DNA from: Paenibacillus sp. J23TS9
Lineage (GTDB): Bacteria; Bacillota; Bacilli; Paenibacillales; Paenibacillaceae
DNA length: 64,000 nucleotides
Direction of reading: 5' to 3'
NCBI RefSeq assembly: GCF_018403225.1
Contig: NZ_BOSG01000002.1
Location: 645,836 to 709,835 of the forward strand
The notes beneath the pieces are model-generated. The model made no database searches, had not been told where the DNA came from, and saw only the letters and a list, made by a program, of their open reading frames with translations. The position numbers and the translations under genes are program-made. Shown in pieces: positions 28,519 to 36,397 of this stretch. The first letter of the stretch is position 1, and the number at the start of each line of letters is the position of its first letter.

Positions 28519-29400
28519 TTAATAATGGACCCAACGTTTTTGCCCGATCCATTGGACCGCAGTGATGATCAGGATGATGATGAACAGCGCCCACGAGATC
28601 GTGGCAGCATAACCCATGTCGTAATACCGGAAAGCATTCTGATAGACGAACAGGGACAGGATGGTCGTACTGTTTCCGGGACCGCCCTGCGTCGTTGCCT
28701 GAATGATGCCGAACGTTTTGATCGTCATGATCATGCCGGTTACGAGCAGCAGGAACGTCGTGGGACTAACGAGCGGCCACATGATTTTGCGGAGCAGCTG
28801 TCCCGGCCGTGCGCCGTCGATTTTCGCGGCTTCCAGAAGCTCAGGCGACACCTCCTGCAGCGCGGCCAAATAGATGATCATGTTATAGCCCATCAGAAAC
28901 CAGATCCAGATGATATCGATGGCGAACATCGAAGTTGTCGTGGTGGACAGCCATCCCGGCGGATGCTCGATGCCAATGCCGCGGAGGAACCCGTTGATCG
29001 GCCCCTGCTTCGGCTGAAACAGCAGCATCCAGACAAAAGCCACGGCTACCCCGCTCGTGATGTACGGCATGAAGTATAGGGCTCGCAGCAGTTTTTTTAA
29101 ATAGATCCGCTGGTTCAGGATGACCGCGACCACGAAGCCGAGCGCGATCGACACCGGCACCGCTACGAGGAAGAGGACCGTATTCTTCAGCGACAGATAA
29201 AACAGCTTGTCGTGCAGCATCCGGATGATATTATCGAAACCGACGAACCCGACCTTGGGATTCATGAATTTGTAATCCGTGAAGACGAGGCCCAGGGAAT
29301 ATGCGGCCGGTATGAGAAAGAACAACAGCACGCCGATCATGCTGGGCCCGATGAAGACATAGCCCAGCCTGCGCTGCCTTCTCATCCAATGGTTGTTCAT
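28519..29400 (-). CDS. Carbohydrate ABC transporter permease (MalF/UgpA type)
   Basis: A 293-residue, six-helix membrane protein read from the ATG at 29400, because GAGGG lies 8 nt before it; an ATG five codons upstream lacks a site. The EAA loop reads LLEAAKIDGARPGQLLRKIMWPLVSPTTF. It is the first permease of the CUT1 importer, upstream of the MalG-type partner (23 bp gap). A terminator-like hairpin separates it from the binding-protein gene, so the binding protein is probably made in excess. Confidence 0.92.
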   Translation of the reverse strand: MNNHWMRRQRRLGYVFIGPSMIGVLLFFLIPAAYSLGLVFTDYKFMNPKVGFVGFDNIIRMLHDKLFYLSLKNTVLFLVAVPVSIALGFVVAVILNQRIYLKKLLRALYFMPYITSGVAVAFVWMLLFQPKQGPINGFLRGIGIEHPPGWLSTTTTSMFAIDIIWIWFLMGYNMIIYLAALQEVSPELLEAAKIDGARPGQLLRKIMWPLVSPTTFLLLVTGMIMTIKTFGIIQATTQGGPGNSTTILSLFVYQNAFRYYDMGYAATISWALFIIILIITAVQWIGQKRWVHY

Positions 29401-29538
29401 GCGTTTTTCCCTCATTTCTTGATTTGATGTCCTCAGTCTAGCAAGCCGGGACGTATCGCAGAAGGAACAAAACCATCGTCTTCATATCACAAAATGATGC
29501 AAAAAAAACGCCGTGCAGCTTACCGCATGGCGCTTGGT

Positions 29539-29554
29539 CATCAAATTGTTCTAT
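29539..29554 (-). promoter_or_regulatory. Repeated 16-bp motif upstream of the permease operon (candidate YesN-type operator)
   Basis: The minus strand reads ATAGAACAATTTGATG, identical to 33806-33821 upstream of the locus kinase. It lies about 140 bp before the permease start, next to the terminator of the binding-protein gene. Confidence 0.4.
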
Positions 29555-29561
29555 CTAGAAT

Positions 29562-29597
29562 GAAAAAGGGACGGCCGTCAAGCTTGGCCGTCCCTTG
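29562..29597 (-). terminator. Terminator/attenuator between binding-protein and permease genes
   Basis: On the minus strand AAGGGACGGCC pairs with GGCCGTCCCTT (29566-29596) followed by TTTCATTC. Read-through would give permeases at a lower level than the binding protein. Confidence 0.8.
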
Positions 29598-29632
29598 TCT
29601 TCAAGCGCATGTTTCGCCTCTGCAGCGAAAAG

Positions 29633-30967
29633 TTACTTTTGCGGATTGGATTTCAAATATTCGTTATGCCGTTTGACCATCTCCGCCACCGTCGCGTCGA
29701 GGTCTTGGGCTCCCAGAAAGTACTTTTCGTATTCCTGCGAGCGCAGGTCCATAACTTCCTGTGGAACGGTACGGACGAAGGTCGGCGTCTTGTTGTCGAA
29801 CATGACGTACATCAAGGATTCCTGATCGTAGGTATCCCCTTTGTCACCCAGCATGCTTTTCATCGCGGCACCCTGATCCGAATCCTTGGATGCAGGCAAG
29901 CGTCCTCCCGCCGCCATCGGCGCCATGCCGCCGTCCGCGTACCATTTCAGAAACTCCCATGCTTCCTTTTGATGTTTGGACTTGGCATTGATCGAGATAT
30001 AATCGCCCAAACCGCCGCGGGTCACGTAGTTCGCCGCATCTTCTTCCAGTCTCGGCACCGGCGCGAACGCGATTTTGAAATCGCGCGGATAATCGGTGAA
30101 GTTGTTGGAGCTGCGAAGCAGCCATGCCCCGATGTTCAGCATCGGCACTTCACCGCTGAGGAACATTTGCTCAACCGGCATTTTGGACGTCAGCTGCTCG
30201 CCGAGCGGCGGCGTCGTTTTATCGTCCTTCATCATGCTGTTCAAGGACTCCAGCCATTTGCGTACCAGTGGGTGATCCAGGTTGGATGTCCCGTCTGCTT
30301 TGGTATAGCCCTCTTTGGCGAGCACCGAGTCGATTGGATCGACATACGGCTCAGTGTTCTGAATGAAGCCGTATCCTTCGCCTTTTTTCAGCTTTTTGGC
30401 GTATTCCATCATCTCTTCCCAGGTCCAATCCTTCGGAACCGGGAGATTGGCCGCATCCAGGGCGTCCTTGTTCAGCGCAACGAAAAACGAGCTTTTCGTC
30501 GTCGGCACGCCGTAATATTTGCCGTCGATCTTCCAGCCTTCGGCTTCCGGCCCCATTTTCTCATCGATATTATAGTCGGTAAATGTGCTCAGGTCGGCTG
30601 CAACCCCCGAGGTGACCCGTTTCGTCGCCTGCGAAGCCGAATAATTGACGAACAGGTCCACGTCCTGGCCGGTCATAATCGCCGTATCCAGCTTCAGGTT
30701 ACCTTCATCATCGTTCACGTACCGTACGTACTCCACTTGAATGTCCGGGTGATCTTTGTTCCAGGAGTCCATGACCTCCTGCGGCCCGGCTTCCGGCGGA
30801 ACACCGCCCCACATTTTCAGTTTGACGGCGCCGCTTGATGATGCAGTCTTCGCATCGCCCGCCGTCCCTTCAGCTTCCCCTTTGCTTCCGCTGCCGGAGC
30901 AGCCCGACATCATGGCCGCGATCAGCGCCAACGATACGAATCCCGCCAGCCAACCTTTTTTTCTCAA
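29633..30967 (-). CDS. Sugar-binding lipoprotein of an ABC importer
   Basis: A 444-residue extracellular solute-binding protein (family 1). It starts at a TTG at 30967 with GGGGGGC just upstream. The signal peptide carries a lipobox (AAMMSGCSG), so the mature protein is lipidated at Cys near residue 23 and tethered outside the membrane. The body has the usual mixed alpha/beta pattern, with WEEMMEYAKKLK and AWEFLKWYADGGM typical of CUT1 binding proteins. It delivers oligosaccharides to the two permeases downstream. Specificity is unknown; the nearby CE7 esterase suggests acetylated plant oligosaccharides. Confidence 0.92.
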   Translation of the reverse strand: MRKKGWLAGFVSLALIAAMMSGCSGSGSKGEAEGTAGDAKTASSSGAVKLKMWGGVPPEAGPQEVMDSWNKDHPDIQVEYVRYVNDDEGNLKLDTAIMTGQDVDLFVNYSASQATKRVTSGVAADLSTFTDYNIDEKMGPEAEGWKIDGKYYGVPTTKSSFFVALNKDALDAANLPVPKDWTWEEMMEYAKKLKKGEGYGFIQNTEPYVDPIDSVLAKEGYTKADGTSNLDHPLVRKWLESLNSMMKDDKTTPPLGEQLTSKMPVEQMFLSGEVPMLNIGAWLLRSSNNFTDYPRDFKIAFAPVPRLEEDAANYVTRGGLGDYISINAKSKHQKEAWEFLKWYADGGMAPMAAGGRLPASKDSDQGAAMKSMLGDKGDTYDQESLMYVMFDNKTPTFVRTVPQEVMDLRSQEYEKYFLGAQDLDATVAEMVKRHNEYLKSNPQK

Positions 30968-31120
30968 TTGAAGCCCCCCGCATCAAAATAGGAATTGTTT
31001 GTTGCAGCTCAAGGATAGCAAAGCGGCGGGTCACGCCGTAAGTAACAGAATCATGATATCCATGGAACAGATATACGCAGTTGGGGGGCTTATCATGGGC
31101 CCGCAGAGATGCATTTTGTT

Positions 31121-31876
31121 CTATTGCTTCATCCGGTACTGGCTCGGCGTCATCCCCGTCATCCGCTTGAAAATTTTAATGAAATAGTTATCGTTCATGA
31201 ACCCGACGTTCTGGCAGATCCGATTGACCGGAAGGTCCGTCGTCGTCAGGTATTCGATGGCCTTCTCGACCCTCGTCCGGTGCAGGTAGTGGATCAGCGT
31301 CTCCCCGGTTTTCTTTTTGAACAGGGCGCTGACGTAGTTTTCCCCCATCATGACATAGCGGGCGAGCGATTTGAGCGTAATGTCCTGGTCGTAGTTTTGC
31401 TGGATATAGTCCATGATTTTATTCACTTCGGGGTGGGTGATCTTCTTCTCCCTGGCAGCCGCAGCCGGACGAACCGGACTCTCGGCCGGGGAACTCTGGG
31501 CCGACAGCTCCCTGCTGACCTTCACCAGCGTCTCCCGCAAATCCTTGACGCTCATGGACAGCTTCAAAATATAATTGGACGCGCCGTATTCCATCGCTCT
31601 GCGCATCGATTCGAAATCGCCGATGCAGGTCAGCATGACAAACTTGGATGCGATGCCGGCTTTCCGCGTCTCCTGCAGCAGCTCCAGGCCGTCCATCTGT
31701 GGCATGACAATGTCGCATAGCACCAGATCCGGCGGATCGTCCTTGATCATCGGCAGAGCCTCCATGCCATTGCTTGCCTCGCCGGCCAGCGTAAACCCCA
31801 TCTCCTCCCACCGAATGATCTCCTTGACCGATTCCCTCACGAACGTTTCGTCTTCAACCAGCAGTACCTTCCACAT
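31121..31876 (-). CDS. YesN-type response regulator (receiver + AraC DNA-binding domain)
   Basis: About 251 residues. Receiver domain at 1-120 (LLVEDETFVRES, Asp in LVLCDIVMPQMDG), short linker, then an AraC-type double helix-turn-helix (KIMDYIQQNYDQDITLKSLARYVMMGENYVSALFKKKTG ... ICQNVGFMNDNYFIKIFKRMTGMTPSQYR). The ATG at 31876 fits the GAAGGGGTGA site better than one two codons earlier. It lies 24 bp after the YesM kinase stop, and the pair probably activates the importer genes downstream. It is shorter than the other two YesN proteins in the window because the linker is shorter. Confidence 0.93.
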   Translation of the reverse strand: MWKVLLVEDETFVRESVKEIIRWEEMGFTLAGEASNGMEALPMIKDDPPDLVLCDIVMPQMDGLELLQETRKAGIASKFVMLTCIGDFESMRRAMEYGASNYILKLSMSVKDLRETLVKVSRELSAQSSPAESPVRPAAAAREKKITHPEVNKIMDYIQQNYDQDITLKSLARYVMMGENYVSALFKKKTGETLIHYLHRTRVEKAIEYLTTTDLPVNRICQNVGFMNDNYFIKIFKRMTGMTPSQYRMKQ

Positions 31877-31900
31877 ATGCATTCACCCCTTCGCAGTTCA

Positions 31901-33694
31901 CTAGATGATATCGGATTGCCGTGCATTTTCGTAAGGCTCGGACAGCAGCACCGGCAAATGCATGCGGCACAGCGTGCCCTGCTCAAGCGAAATGATCTCA
32001 AGCTCGCCCTTGTCCTTGAACAACAGGCGCAGCCGCTCCCGCACGTTCTGCAGCCCGATGCTCGGACGCTTTCGTCTTTCACCGCGATTGCTGCCGGACT
32101 GCTCGACCCCGGCGCCATTGTCCTCGACTTCCAGCGTGAGCCGGTCCGGCAACAGCGGACTGCGTCCCATCCGGATCAGAATCCGCCCGCCTTCCGCCAT
32201 ATTGCCGATGCCGTGCTGAATCGCGTTGTCCACCAGCGGCTGCAGGCTCAGCTTCGGCACGAGCGCGTAGATCAACTCCTCATCATAGCTGAACTCCACT
32301 TGAAAGCGGTTCCCATATCTCACCTGCTGAATATAGAGGAACGCGCGTGTAAGCTCAATTTCGTCGCGGAGATGAATCAGGTCTACGTCGGAATTGAGAC
32401 TCGTCTCCAGCAGCTTCCCGAGGGACAAGCAAATTTCCACGATCTCTTCGTTACCGCCCCGAAGTCCGATCCACTTCATCGTATTGAGCGTATTGAGCAG
32501 GAAATGGGGGTTCATCTGAGCCAGCAGCATTTGAAAATGCACCGCGTCCTTCTGCCTTTCCTCAACTCGCAGCCGCTGAATGAGTCCGTTCATATCGACC
32601 ATCATCGTATTGAACGTTCGCGTAAGTTCCAAAATTTCGCCCTTGTAGCGTTTCTCGGGCAGCCGGATCCGAAGATCCTTGCGGACCGCTTCCTTCATCT
32701 TTCGCTGCATATGGGACAGCGGCCTCGTAAATGCATGGGCAATCATGAACGCAACCGCAATAAAAGCAGCGGTAATGACATAAAAGGTCACGAAATACTG
32801 CTTCTTCAGCGTTTCGATCTCCCCGAACAGCAGCTGGAGCGGAATCCGGTCCACGAGGTACCAATCCAGGGAAGACAAATAGCTGTAGTTGACGAGCGAA
32901 TCGGACTGCTGATCCGTCCAATGTCCGCTCTGCGCCAGGTTCGCGATTTCCTGAACGGCTTCCGGGGACAGCGAAGAATCAGGAATCGACCTGGCGATCA
33001 GCTCACCGTTACGGGTCATGATGAAGTAGGCCTGATCACTCTCGGATTTTTGCAGCATGGATTGGAACCAGAACGAAAAATCGATACTGATGCGCGCCAG
33101 ACCGTAAGCCCGGTTGCTGCGGTCACGCAGTTCGGCGTACAGGGACAGTAAAGTCGGACTTTTGCTGATATCCCTGGATACGTAATTGGCATCGTCGGAC
33201 ACCCAGAGATAGTTGGTCTTGGCCTCCCTCAGCGTCTTGAACGACGGATTCGAAACAATCTGGCTGTAGTTCAAGGACTTATTCGGCGGGTAGGATGTAT
33301 ACACATGTCCGCTGTTATCGAGCAGCGTGAAATAGACGGACGGATTGTACAGGAAGAAGCTGTTGTTGAGCCCTTTGAATTTATCCTCCATCAACTCCTT
33401 GTTGTCCAGGACCGAACGTTCCTCCGGCTTCTGAAGGATACGCCTCATTTCCGAATCCTGCTCCAGGAAGATCAGCGTTTTGAACGCGATGCTGAGCTGA
33501 TCCTCAAGCGAACGGTGCAGATTGTCCAGCTGCTCATGACTCTGCTCGCTGATTTTATTTTGGACGAGCGATTCGATTTTTTGGTAGTTGTACAAGTTCA
33601 ACACGCTGAACGGAAGCAAAATAACGAGCGCGAACACGGCAAATAACCGATATTTCAGCTTGTGGGGAATGAGGTGGCTGAGCCATTTCCGCAT
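31901..33694 (-). CDS. YesM-type sensor histidine kinase, sugar locus 1
   Basis: About 597 residues. It has an N-terminal transmembrane helix (about 17-36), an extracellular Cache-like sensory domain (about 40-290), a second membrane helix (about 300-320), a HAMP domain (FTRPLSHMQRKMKEAVRKDL), and the LytS/YesM kinase core with phospho-acceptor His in LAQMNPHFLLNTLN, then HATPase motifs QPLVDNAIQHG and VEDNGAGV. The ATG at 33694 is preceded by AAAAGGAG; a GTG lies one codon earlier. It likely senses an extracellular carbohydrate or its loaded binding protein and phosphorylates the adjacent YesN regulator. Confidence 0.92.
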   Translation of the reverse strand: MRKWLSHLIPHKLKYRLFAVFALVILLPFSVLNLYNYQKIESLVQNKISEQSHEQLDNLHRSLEDQLSIAFKTLIFLEQDSEMRRILQKPEERSVLDNKELMEDKFKGLNNSFFLYNPSVYFTLLDNSGHVYTSYPPNKSLNYSQIVSNPSFKTLREAKTNYLWVSDDANYVSRDISKSPTLLSLYAELRDRSNRAYGLARISIDFSFWFQSMLQKSESDQAYFIMTRNGELIARSIPDSSLSPEAVQEIANLAQSGHWTDQQSDSLVNYSYLSSLDWYLVDRIPLQLLFGEIETLKKQYFVTFYVITAAFIAVAFMIAHAFTRPLSHMQRKMKEAVRKDLRIRLPEKRYKGEILELTRTFNTMMVDMNGLIQRLRVEERQKDAVHFQMLLAQMNPHFLLNTLNTMKWIGLRGGNEEIVEICLSLGKLLETSLNSDVDLIHLRDEIELTRAFLYIQQVRYGNRFQVEFSYDEELIYALVPKLSLQPLVDNAIQHGIGNMAEGGRILIRMGRSPLLPDRLTLEVEDNGAGVEQSGSNRGERRKRPSIGLQNVRERLRLLFKDKGELEIISLEQGTLCRMHLPVLLSEPYENARQSDII

Positions 33695-33805
33695 CACGAG
33701 AACTCCTTTTCACTCTTGGTGCTCCCATTATATCTCACCCCTTGTCTGTAATTAACAATGTTCGTGCAATAGCGTAAAAATGTAGTGTCTCAAGTCGGTC
33801 AATTG

Positions 33806-33821
33806 CATCAAATTGTTCTAT
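33806..33821 (-). promoter_or_regulatory. Second copy of the 16-bp motif, upstream of the YesM kinase
   Basis: The minus strand reads ATAGAACAATTTGATG, identical to 29539-29554, about 110 bp before the kinase start. A related CAATAGAACAAAATGC (31112-31127, minus) sits about 145 bp before the binding-protein start. Confidence 0.4.
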
Positions 33822-33846
33822 TGACACGAAAGGTGCTCCATTTTCC

Positions 33847-33878
33847 ATAAAAAAAAACGGCGCCAAATGCAGCGCCGC
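33847..33878 (-). terminator. Terminator after the CE7 esterase gene
   Basis: On the minus strand CGGCGC (33872-33877) pairs with GCGCCG (33858-33863) and is followed by a run of nine T. Confidence 0.85.
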
Positions 33879-33967
33879 TTTCCTAACCTTCGCCTGTTCG
33901 TTTCTCAACTGCCTCCAGTCAGTGACGGGCAAGATCCGATCGATCTTTAAATTCCTATTCATGATTC

Positions 33968-34939
33968 CTACTCTTCGAACCAGTCGGGGAAATGCTTCCG
34001 CAAATAGTCCAGCTTGATCTCCGTGTGACCGGCGCCTCCGCCTTCATGCCCGTTAAACGGATAAATGACGATGTCTTTGCTGCTTGCGATCCGGTTATAG
34101 GTTGCGAAGTACATTTGCGGCGGACATGTTTCATCCTTCAGCCCGACACTGGCTAACACCCGGCAATGGATGCGGTCCGCCAGGTTCATCGTATCAAAAT
34201 AACTCAGGTTATCCATCACGAGGTCGGTTTGCTCCGGGTGTTTGTTCAGATATTCGGCTACCGCCGCGAAAGCGCCGTGATTGCCTTCGATTCGGCAGAC
34301 GAGGTTGCTGTTGCTCGGCACGTCCACCATGGAGAGCACTGGTCGGTCGTCCAAAGCCGATACCGCCGTACCGAGCGCTCCGCCTTGGCTGCCGCCTTCG
34401 ATGACGATTTTCGAAGCGTCGATATCCTCCTGGGCGCAGGCAAAGTCAATCGCCTTCAATGCATCCATATAAGCATACCGGTAATAGTATTCCCATTTGT
34501 TATGTACGCCTTTGCTGGCTACATTCGCCGTATACCCGTGGGAGTAAGAAGCGTTGTTGCCCGTCCGTCCGCCCTGGTCGCGGCAGTCCACGGACAATAC
34601 GGCCATCCCCATCATCACCCAGTGCATCAGCTCAGAGGGCTTGCCCCTGCTGCCATTAAAGCCGTGATAATGGATCAGGCACGGGTATTTCTCTTTTTTC
34701 ACGAATGCCGGAACGATCAGCCAGCCGTGAATTCGAGTCTCATCCATCCCGAAATAGGAAATTTCGTATACCTTCGCATGGCTGGCCGGATAATCGACCC
34801 GATCCCTGCGCGGATCAAGCGGGACTTCTTCCTTGGCCTGCTTAATGGTCGTCTCCCAGAACTCGTCAAAATCATCCTGCTTGGTAAGAGGGGGAAGATA
34901 GCTGTACAGCTCCTTCGATACCTCGTCTATGTAGCCCAT
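33968..34939 (-). CDS. CE7-family acetyl esterase (acetylxylan esterase / cephalosporin-C deacetylase)
   Basis: A 323-residue alpha/beta hydrolase of carbohydrate esterase family 7, read from the ATG at 34939 with AAGGAGGATGACACG just before it. Family landmarks are RGQG-like DCRDQGGRTGN, the nucleophile elbow GGSQGG (near 180), and the catalytic His in EGGGAGH near the C-terminus. These cytoplasmic enzymes remove acetyl groups from imported xylo-oligosaccharides and other small acetylated sugars. No signal peptide is present. The gene has its own terminator and lies just upstream of the YesM/YesN pair and importer, so it fits a pathway for acetylated oligosaccharides. Confidence 0.9.
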   Translation of the reverse strand: MGYIDEVSKELYSYLPPLTKQDDFDEFWETTIKQAKEEVPLDPRRDRVDYPASHAKVYEISYFGMDETRIHGWLIVPAFVKKEKYPCLIHYHGFNGSRGKPSELMHWVMMGMAVLSVDCRDQGGRTGNNASYSHGYTANVASKGVHNKWEYYYRYAYMDALKAIDFACAQEDIDASKIVIEGGSQGGALGTAVSALDDRPVLSMVDVPSNSNLVCRIEGNHGAFAAVAEYLNKHPEQTDLVMDNLSYFDTMNLADRIHCRVLASVGLKDETCPPQMYFATYNRIASSKDIVIYPFNGHEGGGAGHTEIKLDYLRKHFPDWFEE

Positions 34940-34993
34940 CGTGTCATCCTCCTTCATAACTAGCAGTATAGCGGATGAATCTCGCATTTGCAT

Positions 34994-35232
34994 TGAACTA
35001 TTTGGTGATAAATTTGTGTGTTTGATGAAGTCGTAAATATGTTAAAAACGCCAATGACACGTGATGTCAGAGGCGTATTTTAAACATCAATAGGATGCGG
35101 CCAAATTTATCCCGCCGTTGTAATCATTGAATTTGTTTTCATTCAATTTTCAAACTCGGTTCGCTCGTAACCATCTTTGATTCCTTCGCATGGCTTGCAG
35201 CAATACATGGACCATCATATACGATATTTTTG
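34994..35232. other. Start of a gene-poor region
   Basis: The stretch 34994-35875 has no intact gene. It holds the CE7 upstream region, including a half-match to the locus 1 motif at about 34991-35006, a hairpin at 35043, two gene remnants (35233 and 35486), a 22-bp palindrome (35421) and the promoter region of the VOC gene. Confidence 0.5.
35043..35081. terminator. Hairpin, possible terminator
   Basis: AAAAACGCC..TGACA pairs with TGTCA..GGCGTATTTT. It is flanked by A and T runs; no gene clearly ends here. Confidence 0.4.
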
Positions 35233-35388
35233 TTATTCGATGGTGTTTTTTGTTGCCTTATACATATTTTCTACGTACTCGTCGACTTCATCACGTGACA
35301 TGCGTAAGCGATTCACCGAAGAGCCATATCCAATTTCCTTCTTACCTTCCTCTAGTCCCTTGAAAATCCCATCCGCGAAGGCCTCCAA
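35233..35388 (-). pseudogene. C-terminal remnant of an unidentified protein (51 codons)
   Basis: The minus strand reads an open frame LEAFADGIFKGLEEG then KKEIGYGSSVNRLRMSRDEV and ends KNTIE-stop at 35233. The composition is protein-like but there is an in-frame stop just upstream, no good start and no ribosome binding site. It looks like the end of a decayed gene; the family was not recognised. Confidence 0.3.
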
Positions 35389-35420
35389 AATTTATTATCA
35401 TTGCCGACAGGATAGGATAC

Positions 35421-35442
35421 GACTTAAACCACGGTTTAAGTC
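35421..35442. repeat. Perfect 22-bp palindrome
   Basis: GACTTAAACC-ac-GGTTTAAGTC: 10-bp arms around 2 bp. It lies between two gene remnants. It could be an operator whose gene has decayed. Confidence 0.45.
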
Positions 35443-35485
35443 AACAAAAAAATCAAAATGAAAACGAAATAACCAGTCTCCGGTT

Positions 35486-35645
35486 TTATTCCGACGACTG
35501 GTTACTTAGATGAGCATGATGTCCGTGATGCGGAAACCAGCGATGCGCTTGAAGATTGCCGTCAAATACCATAAATTCATCAATCATAATGTCTCCGTCG
35601 CGTAATTCTACAACTCTCTTTAAGTCTAGTATATCTTTTTTGAAT
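35486..35645 (-). pseudogene. C-terminal remnant of an unidentified protein (~53 codons)
   Basis: The minus strand reads TLISFKKDILDLKRVVEL then RDGDIMIDEFMVFDGNLQ and ends HHAHLSNQSSE-stop at 35486. An in-frame TAG lies upstream and there is no start with a ribosome binding site. It looks like a decayed gene end, overlapping an AACCAGTC/GACTGGTT hairpin. Confidence 0.3.
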
Positions 35646-35875
35646 GAAATGAGAGTATAACAACACTAGCATTGGCTTCTCCAGATGCAGTGGTAGTTTT
35701 GATATCGTCCTAGCATTTATGTCTAAGAGAAATTTCATTTGCTCTCTATGTTCCTCGGTAGCGGACCAGGTTATGAAAATGAATATTTTTTTAAATAATT
35801 ACCATAATGAAGAAGGAGAATCAAATAGAATACATAATAAAAGATTATAAGAAAGTCAAAACACAGGAGGTAATT

Positions 35876-36271
35876 ATGGGTAGAATCGTTCATTTCGAAA
35901 TTCATGTAGATGATATGGAACGCGCTAAGAAATTTTATGGAGAGATATTTGGATGGACGTTTGAGGATTGGAGCGAATATGCTGGAATGCCCTACTTCGG
36001 AGCTGTGACAGGCGATGCAGATGAACTGGGAATCAATGGGGCTTTGATGCAGCGTCAAGGCGCCTCCCCAGAGCCCGGTCAGGCTATGAACGGCTATGCA
36101 TGTACTATGGGAGTGGAAGATTACGATTCTACTGAAACAAAAATTCTTAATCTTGGAGGCAAGCTCGCATTACCCAAGTATGCATTGCCTGGAATGGCCT
36201 GGCAAGGATATTACATCGACACAGAAGGAAATACTTTCGGTATTCATCAGCCAGATAAGAATGCGAAATAA
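35876..36271 (+). CDS. VOC-superfamily (glyoxalase-like) protein
   Basis: A 131-residue vicinal-oxygen-chelate protein beginning MGRIVHFEIHVDDMERAKKFYGEIFGW, the canonical first beta-alpha-beta unit with a metal-ligand His. The second unit ends GYYIDTEGNTFGIHQPD with a His that can complete the site. The start at 35876 is fixed by AGGAGG 5 nt upstream; an open frame extends further upstream without a site. VOC proteins include glyoxalases, dioxygenases and resistance proteins, so the reaction cannot be assigned. A terminator follows at 36294. Confidence 0.87.
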   Translation: MGRIVHFEIHVDDMERAKKFYGEIFGWTFEDWSEYAGMPYFGAVTGDADELGINGALMQRQGASPEPGQAMNGYACTMGVEDYDSTETKILNLGGKLALPKYALPGMAWQGYYIDTEGNTFGIHQPDKNAK

Positions 36272-36293
36272 GATTATCTCTTCCGCACATGGG

Positions 36294-36340
36294 AAAACCC
36301 GGCCATAGGAGGCCGGGTTTTTAAGTATGGAGGCGAAGAG
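36294..36340. repeat. Terminator hairpin followed by TATGGAGGCGAAG (repeat family member 1)
   Basis: AAACCCGGCC (36295-36304) pairs with GGCCGGGTTT (36311-36320), then TTAAGTATGGAGGCGAAGAGAG. The sequence after the stem resembles the reverse complement of a tmRNA 3' end (GGAGGCGAAGGGAG at 61803). Related copies are at 45426, 57631 and 60015. It serves as terminator for the VOC gene. Confidence 0.65.
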
Positions 36341-36397
36341 AGATACTGGGGTGTGCCTGGCCCTATTCCTGGTCTTCCCTTTATCCCCCAAAATGGT

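Noticed and set aside
33735..33962. 75-codon minus-strand frame after the CE7 esterase
   Set aside because: It spans the strong terminator at 33847 and has no ribosome binding site or recognisable domain.
35771..36058. 95-codon minus-strand frame opposite the VOC gene
   Set aside because: It is antisense to a well-supported gene with AGGAGG and family motifs.
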